NCBI GenBank assembly: GCA_011330645.1
Contig: DRQB01000166.1
Location: forward strand, 1 to 29,130
DNA length: 29,130 nt
Source: Campylobacterota bacterium
GTDB taxonomy: Bacteria > Campylobacterota > Campylobacteria > Campylobacterales > Sulfurovaceae
Direction of reading: 5' to 3'
Part shown: one piece after another, positions 1 to 7,829 of the stretch
Numbering within the stretch: position 1 is the stretch's first letter
How the letters are laid out: each line of letters begins with the position of its first letter
The notes under the pieces: generated by a model
The model's database searches: none
What the model saw: the letters and a program-made list of their open reading frames with translations, nothing else
What the model was told of the DNA's origin: nothing
Program-made: the position numbers and the translations under genes

Positions 1-2490
1 ATGCATAAAGCTGAAGAAAATCGTTTGGCACTTCTTCAAGAGATTGAAAAAAACAAAGATGTACTTACCGCACTTAAAGAAGAACATACTACTGCCATAG
101 CTAGCATAGAAGAAGAAAAATATAATTTAGAAAATATAATCAAGACGAAAGAATCACATTTTGTTAAACTGGAAGCAATACATAAAAATAAAGAAAAAGA
201 GCGTGATGAAAGAATAGTAAAACTCCAAAAAAGTGTAGAGGAGAAAGAAGTAGCAATACATACGTATGAACAAACATATGAAGAGCTGGCAGAAGAGGCT
301 AAACAGACGCAGAAAGAACTTGAAGAAGAGATTGTAAGCTTAAATGAAAGGTATAAAGACCTTGTAGAAGAGCAGGCGGTAAAAGTAACAAAGCTAGAAG
401 AAGCTCTTTCTACTTTGGAAGTGGAGTCTCAGTCAGAAATACTCAAAATTTCAGAAGAGAAAGAAGTATTAGAAATGACTCTCCAAGCAGAAAAAGAGAC
501 AGGACTGAAACGAGAGAAGGAACACAGCAAAGAGAGGGAACAGGCAGAATCCAAGAGACTCCTGCTGGAACAAACGCTGATTCGTCAAGAGAATGAATTG
601 AGTGCATTAAAAGAAACACATCAGGCAATGTTAAAAAGCCATGAGACCCAAAGTGTAGAATTTGAAGAGCATCTTGTAGAAAAAGATGAAAAAATAAAAC
701 AGCTTATGCAAACATATGCAGACGATATTGAAAAATTAGAAACAGAAAAAGCAGTCATAGAAGATGATTTAATTTTAGTAAAAGAAAGTATCTCTCAACT
801 TACAAATAGCCATACATTAGAGATGGAAAAAGCAGAAGCCAATCATGTATTACAAGAAGAAAAATTAAAAAATTTAAAAACTGTTATGGAAGATGCTCAA
901 AAAGAATACCATCTGGAAATGGAAAATAAAAAGAGTAAGATTGAGGAGTTAGAAACAACGATTGCTTCCAATGAAGAGAGTATGCTAGAACTAAAAGAAA
1001 TGCATGAATCTGTAGTGAAAGAAGCAAAAGATGAGATGTTGATACTTGCACAAGCTGTAGCGTCTAAAAAAGAGATGATACAGATACTTGAAGCCAAACA
1101 GATAAAATCTGATGAAAGACAGGCATTATTGGAGGCAGAGATAGAAGCCAAAGAGAAAAATATGATACTGCTTGAAAGTATGCATAAAAAAGCCCTGAAT
1201 GAAGCAGAAGAAAAAAGTATAGACCTTACACAAGCACTTACGATAGAAAAAGAGGCATTAGCAGAACTTAAAGCCGTACAAACACGTGAAGTACAGCAGC
1301 ATACAGAAAGTAGACATACACTGGAAGAAAAAATCAAAGAGCAAGAGATGCAGCGCCTCATGCAAGAGCAAAAATATACAGGTTTACTTGAGGCATCTCA
1401 TGGGAAAATAGAAGTCCTTGAAAAAGAGATAGAAGCACAGCATCAAACGATTTTAGAACTCAATGAAATGCAAGAAGAAATAGCAAAAGAAACAACAAAA
1501 ACCATACAAACTTTAGAAAAAAGCCTTAAAACAACAGAAGAAGATTTACAGACATTACAAAAAAACCATGAAGAGTCTATCTCTAAACAAAAAGAAGAGC
1601 TTGCCTATGTTCGTACAGAGTTGGAACAGAAGCAAGAAGATATAGAAAATCTTCATATAGAAAAAGAGAAAGCAGATATAGAGGCTCAAAAATCGATGAA
1701 TCATTTAGAAGTAACGCTTCAATCTAAAGATGAAGAATTGGCACGATTAACAAAAACATATGCAGAGGATAAAAAAATATTTGAGAATGATTTATCAGCA
1801 TCACAGAAAGCGTTTGCTTTCACGGAAGAAAAATTAATAGATCTTCAAAAAACACTTGACAGATCTAACGAAGCACATCAAAATGAAATGAAGAAGGTGC
1901 ATAACGATTTAGAAATATTGGAGCAGCTACTTAGGAATAAAGAGGATACATTAGGTACTTTGGAAAATGCACTAACAGATATGAAACAAGAGCTACTACA
2001 AGCAGAGGAAGCGAAGGATATAGGTGAAAAAACATATCATGCCAAGGTAGCCCATTTGGAAGAAGAAATAAAAACAAAAGAAGAAGTGATTGTAACGCTT
2101 CAGACAACGTATGAAGAAAGCTTTAAAGCATTGTCAGAACAGAGGGATGGATTGGAAAAAACATTATTACTCAAAGATACGTTGATCGATAAACTTGAAA
2201 CTGAGAGTAAAGTGCTGGAAGACAAAATGAGAAAAGAGAAGGTTTCTTTAGAAGAGACTATTAAAGAATTAAATAAAAATATACATGTAACAAAAGAACA
2301 GATGTATACATTGGAAAAGCAACTTGAACATAAAGAACAAGAAGCAGTTGTGCATGTTTTAAACCAAAATGATGTGATAAGGTCGATTCATGAAGGGGAG
2401 AGTAAAGAACAGGTGGCGAGAAAGTTTGGTATTCCTTTAAAAAGGGTTGAGCTTATTATGAAGTTTGATGAAATTAAGAAAAAGAAATAA
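1..2490 (+). CDS. Giant coiled-coil protein with C-terminal helix-turn-helix-like tail, probably 5'-truncated
   Basis: The reading frame is open from the first base and already in coiled coil, so the true start probably lies upstream, although base 1 is itself an ATG. The visible 829 residues are almost entirely Glu/Lys/Leu-rich heptads with no Cys motif, membrane segment or enzyme domain. The last ~45 residues (about 785-829) differ: a short linker, then a compact segment around IHEGESKEQVARKFGIP that looks like a helix-turn-helix, followed by a Lys-rich end. Similar tails (DUF6115-like) close some bacterial coiled-coil proteins. The function is unknown to me; a structural, scaffolding or cell-pole role is only inference. 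The gene is followed by an independent tRNA promoter. Confidence 0.8.
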   Translation: MHKAEENRLALLQEIEKNKDVLTALKEEHTTAIASIEEEKYNLENIIKTKESHFVKLEAIHKNKEKERDERIVKLQKSVEEKEVAIHTYEQTYEELAEEAKQTQKELEEEIVSLNERYKDLVEEQAVKVTKLEEALSTLEVESQSEILKISEEKEVLEMTLQAEKETGLKREKEHSKEREQAESKRLLLEQTLIRQENELSALKETHQAMLKSHETQSVEFEEHLVEKDEKIKQLMQTYADDIEKLETEKAVIEDDLILVKESISQLTNSHTLEMEKAEANHVLQEEKLKNLKTVMEDAQKEYHLEMENKKSKIEELETTIASNEESMLELKEMHESVVKEAKDEMLILAQAVASKKEMIQILEAKQIKSDERQALLEAEIEAKEKNMILLESMHKKALNEAEEKSIDLTQALTIEKEALAELKAVQTREVQQHTESRHTLEEKIKEQEMQRLMQEQKYTGLLEASHGKIEVLEKEIEAQHQTILELNEMQEEIAKETTKTIQTLEKSLKTTEEDLQTLQKNHEESISKQKEELAYVRTELEQKQEDIENLHIEKEKADIEAQKSMNHLEVTLQSKDEELARLTKTYAEDKKIFENDLSASQKAFAFTEEKLIDLQKTLDRSNEAHQNEMKKVHNDLEILEQLLRNKEDTLGTLENALTDMKQELLQAEEAKDIGEKTYHAKVAHLEEEIKTKEEVIVTLQTTYEESFKALSEQRDGLEKTLLLKDTLIDKLETESKVLEDKMRKEKVSLEETIKELNKNIHVTKEQMYTLEKQLEHKEQEAVVHVLNQNDVIRSIHEGESKEQVARKFGIPLKRVELIMKFDEIKKKK

Positions 2491-2551
2491 AATACTTTTT
2501 GATTATCTCTCACAAATTAAGTATAAGTAGTTTTTGGAAAGATACATTTAC

Positions 2552-2580
2552 TTGATAAATAAAGTTTACTCTGCTATAAT
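2552..2580 (+). promoter_or_regulatory. Sigma70-type promoter of tRNA-Arg
   Basis: TTGATA at 2552-2557 and TATAAT at 2575-2580 are separated by exactly 17 bases, a near-consensus housekeeping promoter. The predicted transcript start (about 2587) lies some 28 bases before the mature 5' end of tRNA-Arg. Confidence 0.8.
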
Positions 2581-2614
2581 TGCGTTCCAAATATCGCTAC
2601 TACATTTTAAATGT

Positions 2615-2691
2615 GCACTCATAGCTCAGCTGGATAGAGCATCGGTTTGCGGTACCGAAGGTCTCAGGTTCGAATCCTGATGGGTGTACCA
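2615..2691 (+). tRNA. tRNA-Arg, anticodon GCG, CCA encoded
   Basis: A full cloverleaf can be drawn: acceptor GCACTCA paired with TGGGTGT (one G-U at the end and one internal T-G), D-arm GCTC/GAGC, anticodon stem TCGGT/ACCGA with loop TTGCGGT, and T-arm TCAGG/CCTGA with TTCGAAT. The anticodon occupies 2649-2651 and reads GCG, which pairs with CGC and by wobble CGU (Arg). The terminal CCA is encoded at 2689-2691. The common bacterial tRNA-Arg for these codons has ACG (inosine-modified), so an unmodified G34 is notable. A T-rich run follows at once and may help termination. Confidence 0.95.
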
Positions 2692-2870
2692 CTTTTTCTT
2701 ATTTGTATTCATCTTTCATTTGTTTTTATTCGATGTACCTGATATACACCTCATAAAAATCAAATAAAACCTGAACACAACTAAGAAAAAGAGACATTTT
2801 CAAAGCCTTATTATTACGATACTACTTCTTTTTATTTTCCCTCAAAACCAAGCCCTAACCAGAGTTACAC

Positions 2871-2876
2871 TATAAT
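2871..2876 (+). promoter_or_regulatory. Likely -10 element for the gmk-containing operon
   Basis: TATAAT lies 28 bases before the ATG at 2905, with a GGGAGA Shine-Dalgarno at 2893-2898. No convincing -35 sits 16-18 bases upstream, which is usual for sigma70 promoters in Campylobacterota. The rest of 2692-2870 holds no recognisable gene or repeat. Confidence 0.55.
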
Positions 2877-2904
2877 CTTTCTATTAGAGTTTGGGAGAAA
2901 CAAG

Positions 2905-3765
2905 ATGAATATTTTACTCATAAATGACAATCCTGTGGTTTCACGTTTGTTGGCACTTTGTACACGTGATGAAGATATGGTGCTTGAAGAAGTATGTGGA
3001 CTTGATGAGGTGCAGCATGATGGTTATGATGTGGTATTTGTAGATGAAGGCTCTTATGAAGGGGAAGTAATGAACCTTTCTGATACTTTGAACATAGGCA
3101 AAAAAGTACTTTTATCCAATGTGGATGTAGAGATAAATGATTTTGATATGACGATTAAAAAACCTTTTTTACCTTCACAAATTATAGAGGTACTTGAAAG
3201 TATGGAAGCGCATACTAATGTACAGGAAACAATAGAAAAGGAAATACCTTCTATTTTCCCTTTGTCTTCTGAAGAGGATGGCGCAGTTGAAGAATTAGAT
3301 ATCCCTAATGCACAAGTCCTTGATGAAAATGAATTAGAAAAAATTAAAGGGCTGTTAGAGATGGATGATGAGATAACAGTGACAAATGATGTGTTAAGTG
3401 AAGAAGAGATAGAAGCACGTAAAGTTGAAGCCATTAAAGAACAACTTATGGCAGAAGGGCTAGAGATTGTTGGAGAGGAAGAGATAGTTGATGCGTTAAG
3501 TGTCAGTGATGACGTGGTTATTTTTTCGAGTGAAGAAGAGGTTGAAAGTAAACCTCAAAAACATAAAAAGAAAAAATCTTCTAAAGCTAAAAAATCTAAA
3601 AAGAAACACAAAAAGAAAAAACCTTTATCTTTTACTGAAGAAGAACTTGAACGTATAGAAGATGCGGTAGAAGTAGCTATGGCTACCTTAAAGCGTAAGC
3701 AAATGAAGAGATTACTTAAAGGTAAAACAATAGAAGTAAGTATTGCGCTAGAAGGTAATCACTAA
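2905..3765 (+). CDS. REC-like, acidic protein with a poly-lysine stretch
   Basis: The 286 residues show three zones. Residues 1-100 resemble a reduced response-regulator receiver: hydrophobic start then N7-D8-N9, VVFVDEG with Asp47 at the phospho-acceptor position, Ser71 after a hydrophobic strand, and Lys86-Pro87. The acidic pair at the N-terminus is weakened and the fold looks short. Residues 101-215 are very acidic. Residues 216-239 are mainly Lys/Ser, followed by a helical tail. The stop overlaps the gmk start by one base (TAATG), so the two are translationally linked. C. jejuni has a 'highly acidic protein' gene next to gmk, which I take as the positional counterpart. Its function is unknown; whether Asp47 is phosphorylated is open. 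Confidence 0.85.
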   Translation: MNILLINDNPVVSRLLALCTRDEDMVLEEVCGLDEVQHDGYDVVFVDEGSYEGEVMNLSDTLNIGKKVLLSNVDVEINDFDMTIKKPFLPSQIIEVLESMEAHTNVQETIEKEIPSIFPLSSEEDGAVEELDIPNAQVLDENELEKIKGLLEMDDEITVTNDVLSEEEIEARKVEAIKEQLMAEGLEIVGEEEIVDALSVSDDVVIFSSEEEVESKPQKHKKKKSSKAKKSKKKHKKKKPLSFTEEELERIEDAVEVAMATLKRKQMKRLLKGKTIEVSIALEGNH

Positions 3766-4376
3766 TGCAAAAAGGTGCAATCCTAGTATTGTCAGGTCCT
3801 AGTGGTGCAGGGAAAAGTACCATCATTAATGCGGCATCTTCTCAGATAGGAGAGTATTATTTTTCTATTTCTACCACCACACGTGCACCTAGAATAGGGG
3901 AAGCACATGGGGTAGACTACTTTTTTGTAAGCAAAGAGAATTTTGAAGAAGATATTAAAGCTGGAAATTTCCTTGAATATGCCCAGGTACATGGTAACTA
4001 CTATGGAACATCCCTTAAACCTGTTAGAGAAGCGCTGGAAGAAGGGAAACTGGTTATTTTTGATATTGATGTACAGGGACATAGACTTGTACGTGCTAAA
4101 ATGGATGATATCACGACATCTGCATTTATCACGCCACCTACGCTTGAAGCTTTAGAAGAAAGACTAAGGGCAAGATGTACCGATGATGAAGCTGTTATTG
4201 TCAATCGTATAGAAAATGCAAAAAGTGAGATAGAAGCCTTGGGGGAGTATGATTTTACGATTATCAATGACACGGTTGAAAAAGCTGCACGTGAGTTTGT
4301 CATTGTGGCTAAGGCAGCAAGATTGAAACAAAGCAAGGAAGATGAAGCGAAATTTATTAATACTTGGCTAGGTTAA
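3765..4376 (+). CDS. gmk: Guanylate kinase
   Basis: Catalyses ATP + GMP to ADP + GDP in cytosolic purine nucleotide recycling. The 203 residues have the usual family length. The P-loop GPSGAGKS is at residues 11-18. The GMP-binding segment STTTRAPRIGE follows near residue 36, then VDYFFVSKENFEE and the YYGTS motif, all characteristic of Gmk. The start shares one base with the preceding stop. The gene stands in the conserved Campylobacterota order acidic protein-gmk-tatA-argS. Confidence 0.97.
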   Translation: MQKGAILVLSGPSGAGKSTIINAASSQIGEYYFSISTTTRAPRIGEAHGVDYFFVSKENFEEDIKAGNFLEYAQVHGNYYGTSLKPVREALEEGKLVIFDIDVQGHRLVRAKMDDITTSAFITPPTLEALEERLRARCTDDEAVIVNRIENAKSEIEALGEYDFTIINDTVEKAAREFVIVAKAARLKQSKEDEAKFINTWLG

Positions 4377-4387
4377 ACATTTTTAAG

Positions 4388-4429
4388 TATAATTATTAAA
4401 ATTTAAAATTATGTCTTTCATTGACATAA
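4388..4429 (+). promoter_or_regulatory. -10 box and leader hairpin before tatA
   Basis: TATAAT at 4388-4393 could start a transcript for tatA-argS independent of gmk. A 7-bp inverted repeat, TTATGTC (4409-4415) and GACATAA (4423-4429) with a 7-base loop, sits just before the Shine-Dalgarno AAAGGA. It could shape the leader RNA or be an operator; no protein can be named. Confidence 0.4.
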
Positions 4430-4443
4430 GTAAAGGATGAACT

Positions 4444-4665
4444 ATGGGTATGCCAAGTATGCCAGAACTACTCATCGTATTGGCGATTGTGGTACTTCTT
4501 TTTGGAGCAAAAAAAATTCCTGATCTTGCAAAAGGTATGGGAAAAGGAATTAAAGACTTTAAAAAAGCAATTAAAGAGGACGATGAAGAGCCTAAAGAAA
4601 TTGCTTCTAAAGAGGCTGATACTGCTGAAACAAAAACTGAAGACAAGAAAAGCGAAAACGCTTAA
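4444..4665 (+). CDS. tatA: Sec-independent protein translocase subunit TatA
   Basis: Pore-forming subunit of the twin-arginine system, which exports folded, often cofactor-bearing proteins across the inner membrane. The 73 residues begin with a short polar N-terminus and one membrane helix (about 8-21). They continue with the family hallmark FGAKKIPDLAKGMGKGIKDF: the Phe-Gly hinge followed by an amphipathic helix. The tail is acidic/lysine-rich and disordered-looking. A good AAAGGA ribosome site precedes the ATG. TatB/TatC are not in the window. TatA and TatB are close homologues; the short length and lack of a long C-terminal helix favour TatA. Confidence 0.95.
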   Translation: MGMPSMPELLIVLAIVVLLFGAKKIPDLAKGMGKGIKDFKKAIKEDDEEPKEIASKEADTAETKTEDKKSENA

Positions 4666-4681
4666 GAGACTTCAAAATTTC

Positions 4682-4704
4682 GTTATGAGGATAGCCCTCA
4701 TAAC
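4682..4704 (+). repeat. Perfect 9-bp hairpin in the tatA-argS gap
   Basis: GTTATGAGG (4682-4690) and CCTCATAAC (4696-4704) pair perfectly around a 5-base loop. No T-run follows, so it is not a standard intrinsic terminator. It lies 26 bases before the argS start, whose own Shine-Dalgarno is weak (CGGA). An RNA-processing or attenuating role is possible. An 8-base palindrome CCGTACGG (4716-4723) lies between the hairpin and the start codon. Confidence 0.6.
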
Positions 4705-4730
4705 ATCTACACTATCCGTACGGAAAATTT

Positions 4731-6428
4731 ATGAAATTAAAATCACAACTCAATAACGTCATCAAAGATGCTTTTATCAAAGCTGGTATAGAGCATACAC
4801 CTATGGCTGTTTCTGAAGCAACTAAACCAGAGTTTGGAGACTATCAGTTCAATGGTGCAATGGCATTGTCAAAAAAATTGGGCTTAAATCCAAGAGAAAT
4901 AGCACAAAACATTGTGAATCATTTAGACTTGACAGGGGTGCTCAGTAAAGCAGAAATAGCAGGTCCAGGGTTTATCAATCTTTGGCTTAACCCATTATGG
5001 ATAGCTTCACAGTGCCAAGTAGCTTTAAGGGATGAGAGGCTGAATGTTTCTACAAGAGAAAACCCTATCAAAGTAGTGGTCGATTACTCTGGCCCAAATA
5101 TGGCGAAGCAAATGCACGTAGGGCATTTACGCTCTACAATTATTGGTGATACCTTAGCGAATCTTCTTACGTTCTTGGGTGACGAGGTTATTCGTCAAAA
5201 TCATATAGGTGATTGGGGTACGCAGTTTGGTATGTTGATTGCATATCTGGAAGAGACGGGAGAAGATGCTTCCGTAAGTCTAAAGGATTTAGAACAATTT
5301 TACAAAGATGCTAAAGGACGTTTTGATGCAGATGCAGCATTTGCAGATAAAGCCAGGGAATATGTTGTCAAGATACAATCTGGTGACACACACTGTTTAC
5401 AACTGTGGCAAAAGTTTATTGACATCTCGTTAGGACATTGTGAAGAAGTTTATGAAAAATTAGGTGTAAATTTGACACGTGATGATGTCCGTGCAGAAAG
5501 CTTCTATAATGATGATTTGGCAAAGGTTGTCAGTGATTTACAAATAGCTGGGAAGCTTGAAGAAAGCGATGGTGCACAATGTGTCTTTCTAGAAGATGAT
5601 GAAGTGCCTGTGATTGTGCAAAAAGGGGATGGCGGCTATCTGTATGCGACTACTGACCTTGCAGCTTTACGTTACCGTGCACAGGTTTTAGGTGCAAAAC
5701 GTATTTCATATGTGGTAGATGCAAGGCAAGCTGGGCATTTTAAACAAGTTTTTACAGTAGCTAAAACATCAGGTTTTGTACCAGAAGATGTAAAATTAGA
5801 GCATATTGCTTTTGGTACCATGATGGACAAAGGTGGAAAGCCCTTTAAAACCAGAGATGGTGGTACTGTCAAGCTTATCGATTTGCTTGACGAAGCTGTT
5901 GTCAAAGCGAAAGAGACTATTAACAATAAAGAAGCGTATTCAAGTGAAGAGATAGACTCTTTGGCAAAGATTATAGGTATTGGTGCTGTGAAATATGCTG
6001 ACCTTGCCATTAACCGTGAATCCAACTATATTTTTAACTGGGACAAGATGCTTTCCTTTGAAGGCAATACGTCTCTCTATATGCAATATGGATATGCAAG
6101 AATACAGAGTATCTTTCGAAAGTTTGATGGAAAAATAGATGGTGAAATTATCATAGGGGATGACTTAGAACGTAGACTGGCTGTCATGCTACTACGTTTT
6201 GAAGATGTATTAAATCGTGCAGCCGAAGATGCCAGTCCTAATCAAATAACAACTTATCTGTATGAATTGGTGACCTTATTTATGCGTTTTTATGAACAAA
6301 ATCCTATACTGAAAGAAGGTGTTGATATACATACAAAAATGAGTCGTTTACAGCTAGCAGATTTGACCGCAAAGACCATTAAGCAAGGGCTTGATATACT
6401 GGGTATTCAGGTTGTAGATAAACTATAA
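4731..6428 (+). CDS. argS: Arginyl-tRNA synthetase
   Basis: Class I synthetase that charges tRNA-Arg in the cytosol. The 565 residues match the family. An N-terminal Add-1 tRNA-contact domain (about 1-110) is followed by the catalytic Rossmann domain. The HIGH-type motif HVGH is at residues 129-132 within GPNMAKQMHVGHLRST. QNHIGDWGTQFG and the region around KTRDGGTVKL stand in for a canonical KMSKS, as is common in ArgRS. The C-terminal helical anticodon-binding domain includes YMQYGYARIQSI. It follows tatA after a 65-base gap containing a hairpin. Confidence 0.97.
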   Translation: MKLKSQLNNVIKDAFIKAGIEHTPMAVSEATKPEFGDYQFNGAMALSKKLGLNPREIAQNIVNHLDLTGVLSKAEIAGPGFINLWLNPLWIASQCQVALRDERLNVSTRENPIKVVVDYSGPNMAKQMHVGHLRSTIIGDTLANLLTFLGDEVIRQNHIGDWGTQFGMLIAYLEETGEDASVSLKDLEQFYKDAKGRFDADAAFADKAREYVVKIQSGDTHCLQLWQKFIDISLGHCEEVYEKLGVNLTRDDVRAESFYNDDLAKVVSDLQIAGKLEESDGAQCVFLEDDEVPVIVQKGDGGYLYATTDLAALRYRAQVLGAKRISYVVDARQAGHFKQVFTVAKTSGFVPEDVKLEHIAFGTMMDKGGKPFKTRDGGTVKLIDLLDEAVVKAKETINNKEAYSSEEIDSLAKIIGIGAVKYADLAINRESNYIFNWDKMLSFEGNTSLYMQYGYARIQSIFRKFDGKIDGEIIIGDDLERRLAVMLLRFEDVLNRAAEDASPNQITTYLYELVTLFMRFYEQNPILKEGVDIHTKMSRLQLADLTAKTIKQGLDILGIQVVDKL

Positions 6429-6439
6429 GGTATAAATAG

Positions 6440-6769
6440 ATGAAAGCTTTAATCATATTGGCTATTTTAGCAACAGTAGGTCTTATTTTCTTAAAATACA
6501 GTAGAGACAAGGATATCAAAAAACTTCTGTTGTCTCTGGGTACCTTTGCGATTATTATTTCATTGGCTGTAGTGGGTAACCTTACCCGTCCTGTCATACC
6601 CATCTATATTGCACATATGATTTTAGTGATTGGTGCATGGGCTGGATTGATAACTTATGTATTTAAAAATAAGTATTATTGGTGGCTTATTCTTTCACCT
6701 GTTGTAACGATTATACTTTTTTTGCTTTTGGAATTTTTAGAAGGTTCTAGGCATGGGATTTTAGGATAG
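6440..6769 (+). CDS. Small four-helix inner-membrane protein of unknown function
   Basis: 109 residues, with hydrophobic segments at about 2-18, 31-48, 53-73 and 79-98. The loops between them carry Lys/Arg (KYSRDKDIKK, FKNKYYW), consistent with an inner-membrane protein. It starts only 11 bases after the argS stop and is presumably cotranscribed. No catalytic motif, Cys pair or His cluster is visible and I do not recognise the family. Confidence 0.8.
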   Translation: MKALIILAILATVGLIFLKYSRDKDIKKLLLSLGTFAIIISLAVVGNLTRPVIPIYIAHMILVIGAWAGLITYVFKNKYYWWLILSPVVTIILFLLLEFLEGSRHGILG

Positions 6770-6829
6770 TTATTTAGACTTACAGCTTCTCATCACGCGT
6801 ATGCTTGTGAGAGTTCTGTAAGAAAATAA
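6770..6829. terminator. Long imperfect hairpin between convergent genes
   Basis: Outer arms TTATTT (6770-6775)/AAATAA (6824-6829) and inner arms CTTACAG (6779-6785)/CTGTAAG (6816-6822) enclose a further partly paired loop (CTCA...TGAG). It fills the gap between the membrane protein gene and leftward nadD-rsfS, so a bidirectional terminator is the natural reading. Neither side carries a strong T-run. Confidence 0.4.
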
Positions 6830-6835
6830 TGAGGC

Positions 6836-7756
6836 TTATGCCGGGTCAATATCTTTATTTTTGTTCTGTGTTTCTACAAGTTCAGACAAGAACTGTTCAA
6901 GTGAATAACGTTGTCTGTATTCTGGAATCATAATATGAACAAGGATGTCGCCTAAATCGGCAACTACCCAGTCATCACTCATATCTGAAGCCAAGATGCT
7001 ATCTCCTGTTTCTTTAAGACCTTTTTTAAGATGGTCTGCAAGGGCAAGTGTATGTTTCCCATTGAGTGAATTTGCAATCACTACACGTTTTGCAATATAA
7101 TCTGCATTTTCTAGGTTAAACACTTCTATTTCATCTGCTTTTTTATCATCAAGAATATTAACGATATTCTCTACTCTTTCTTCTATTGTCATTAAGGTTT
7201 GTCCTTCAAGTACTTTTTGTACTGATTTTTTAATTTTGTTATCAACATAGTGTAAATCTTTAGAGGTTCTAATCTCTGTTGAAGAGATTTTCTCATCTAA
7301 TGTGAGCACTCTGTATTCTCTGAGACCGTTTAGGTCTAAAGTATGACCATCACGAGTGATAATAACCCAAATAATATTTGCATTGAGCCACTCATACTGA
7401 TGCCACTTTGATAAAGAAGTCAAGTTGTCAGAACCAATGATAAGATACTTGACCTCATACGCTATGTTAAAATGTTTTACAGTGTCTGAGGTATAGGTAC
7501 TTTTCCCTTCTTTAATCTCATAGTTATCAACAACAACTTTTGGTATGTTATCAAAAAGTACATGACACCACTCCAATCGCATAGATGTTGATGCCAATGA
7601 AGATACTTTAAAGGGATTAAGGTAAGCAGGTACAATAAGTAGTGTGTCAATATCAAGACTTTGAACTACTTCTTGCACGATGCTTTGATGTCCTCGGTGA
7701 GGAGGGTCGAAACTCCCACCAAACATCGCAGCGACTGGCTTATGCTTTTTAACCAA
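6836..7756 (-). CDS. nadD-rsfS: NadD-RsfS fusion: nicotinate-nucleotide adenylyltransferase plus ribosomal silencing factor
   Basis: One uninterrupted 306-residue frame. Residues 1-188 are NadD, which adenylates nicotinate mononucleotide in NAD synthesis: nucleotidyltransferase motif GGSFDPPHRGH at 13-23, and the late ISSTEIR motif near 160-166. Residues 189-306 are RsfS (DUF143/Iojap), which binds ribosomal protein L14 and blocks subunit joining in starvation; VVIANS, ALADHLKK and DWVVADLGDILVHIM are typical. The start is TTG (7754-7756) with GAGG upstream; the next Met (residue 11) lies too close to the motif. C. jejuni, as I recall, has nadD and rsfS as adjacent separate genes at the same place. 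Residue 189 is Met with its own Shine-Dalgarno, so a free RsfS may also be made. Divergent from gap. Confidence 0.93.
   Translation of the reverse strand: MVKKHKPVAAMFGGSFDPPHRGHQSIVQEVVQSLDIDTLLIVPAYLNPFKVSSLASTSMRLEWCHVLFDNIPKVVVDNYEIKEGKSTYTSDTVKHFNIAYEVKYLIIGSDNLTSLSKWHQYEWLNANIIWVIITRDGHTLDLNGLREYRVLTLDEKISSTEIRTSKDLHYVDNKIKKSVQKVLEGQTLMTIEERVENIVNILDDKKADEIEVFNLENADYIAKRVVIANSLNGKHTLALADHLKKGLKETGDSILASDMSDDWVVADLGDILVHIMIPEYRQRYSLEQFLSELVETQNKNKDIDPA
7190..7207 (-). promoter_or_regulatory. Internal ribosome site and start codon for free RsfS
   Basis: On the minus strand GAAGGA (7207-7202) lies nine bases before an in-frame ATG (7192-7190), exactly where the RsfS domain begins. This would give a 118-residue protein, the normal length of stand-alone RsfS. 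It may be a relic of two separate genes or an active internal start. Confidence 0.55.
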
Positions 7757-7775
7757 ATGCTAACCTCATTTACTG

Positions 7776-7794
7776 TAAAATTAGCAGAATTTTA
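7776..7794. promoter_or_regulatory. AT-rich dyad in the nadD/gap divergent promoter region
   Basis: TAAAATT (7776-7782) and AATTTTA (7788-7794) form a perfect 7-bp dyad around AGCAG within the 73-base gap between the two start codons. On the minus strand it overlaps a plausible -10 (TAAAAT) for nadD. On the plus strand CATAAT (7806-7811) could serve gap. The dyad could be an operator or chance in AT-rich DNA. Confidence 0.3.
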
Positions 7795-7829
7795 ACATAG
7801 TTTTGCATAATAAACTCTAAGGGTATCAA

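Noticed and set aside
443..1361. Leftward open frames opposite the coiled-coil gene
   Set aside because: They are Ser/Cys/Leu-rich shadows of Glu/Lys heptad codons with no ribosome site or family.
4682..4704. T-box or tRNA-sensing leader before argS
   Set aside because: Only a simple 9-bp hairpin exists, with no T-box motif, and such leaders are characteristic of Firmicutes.
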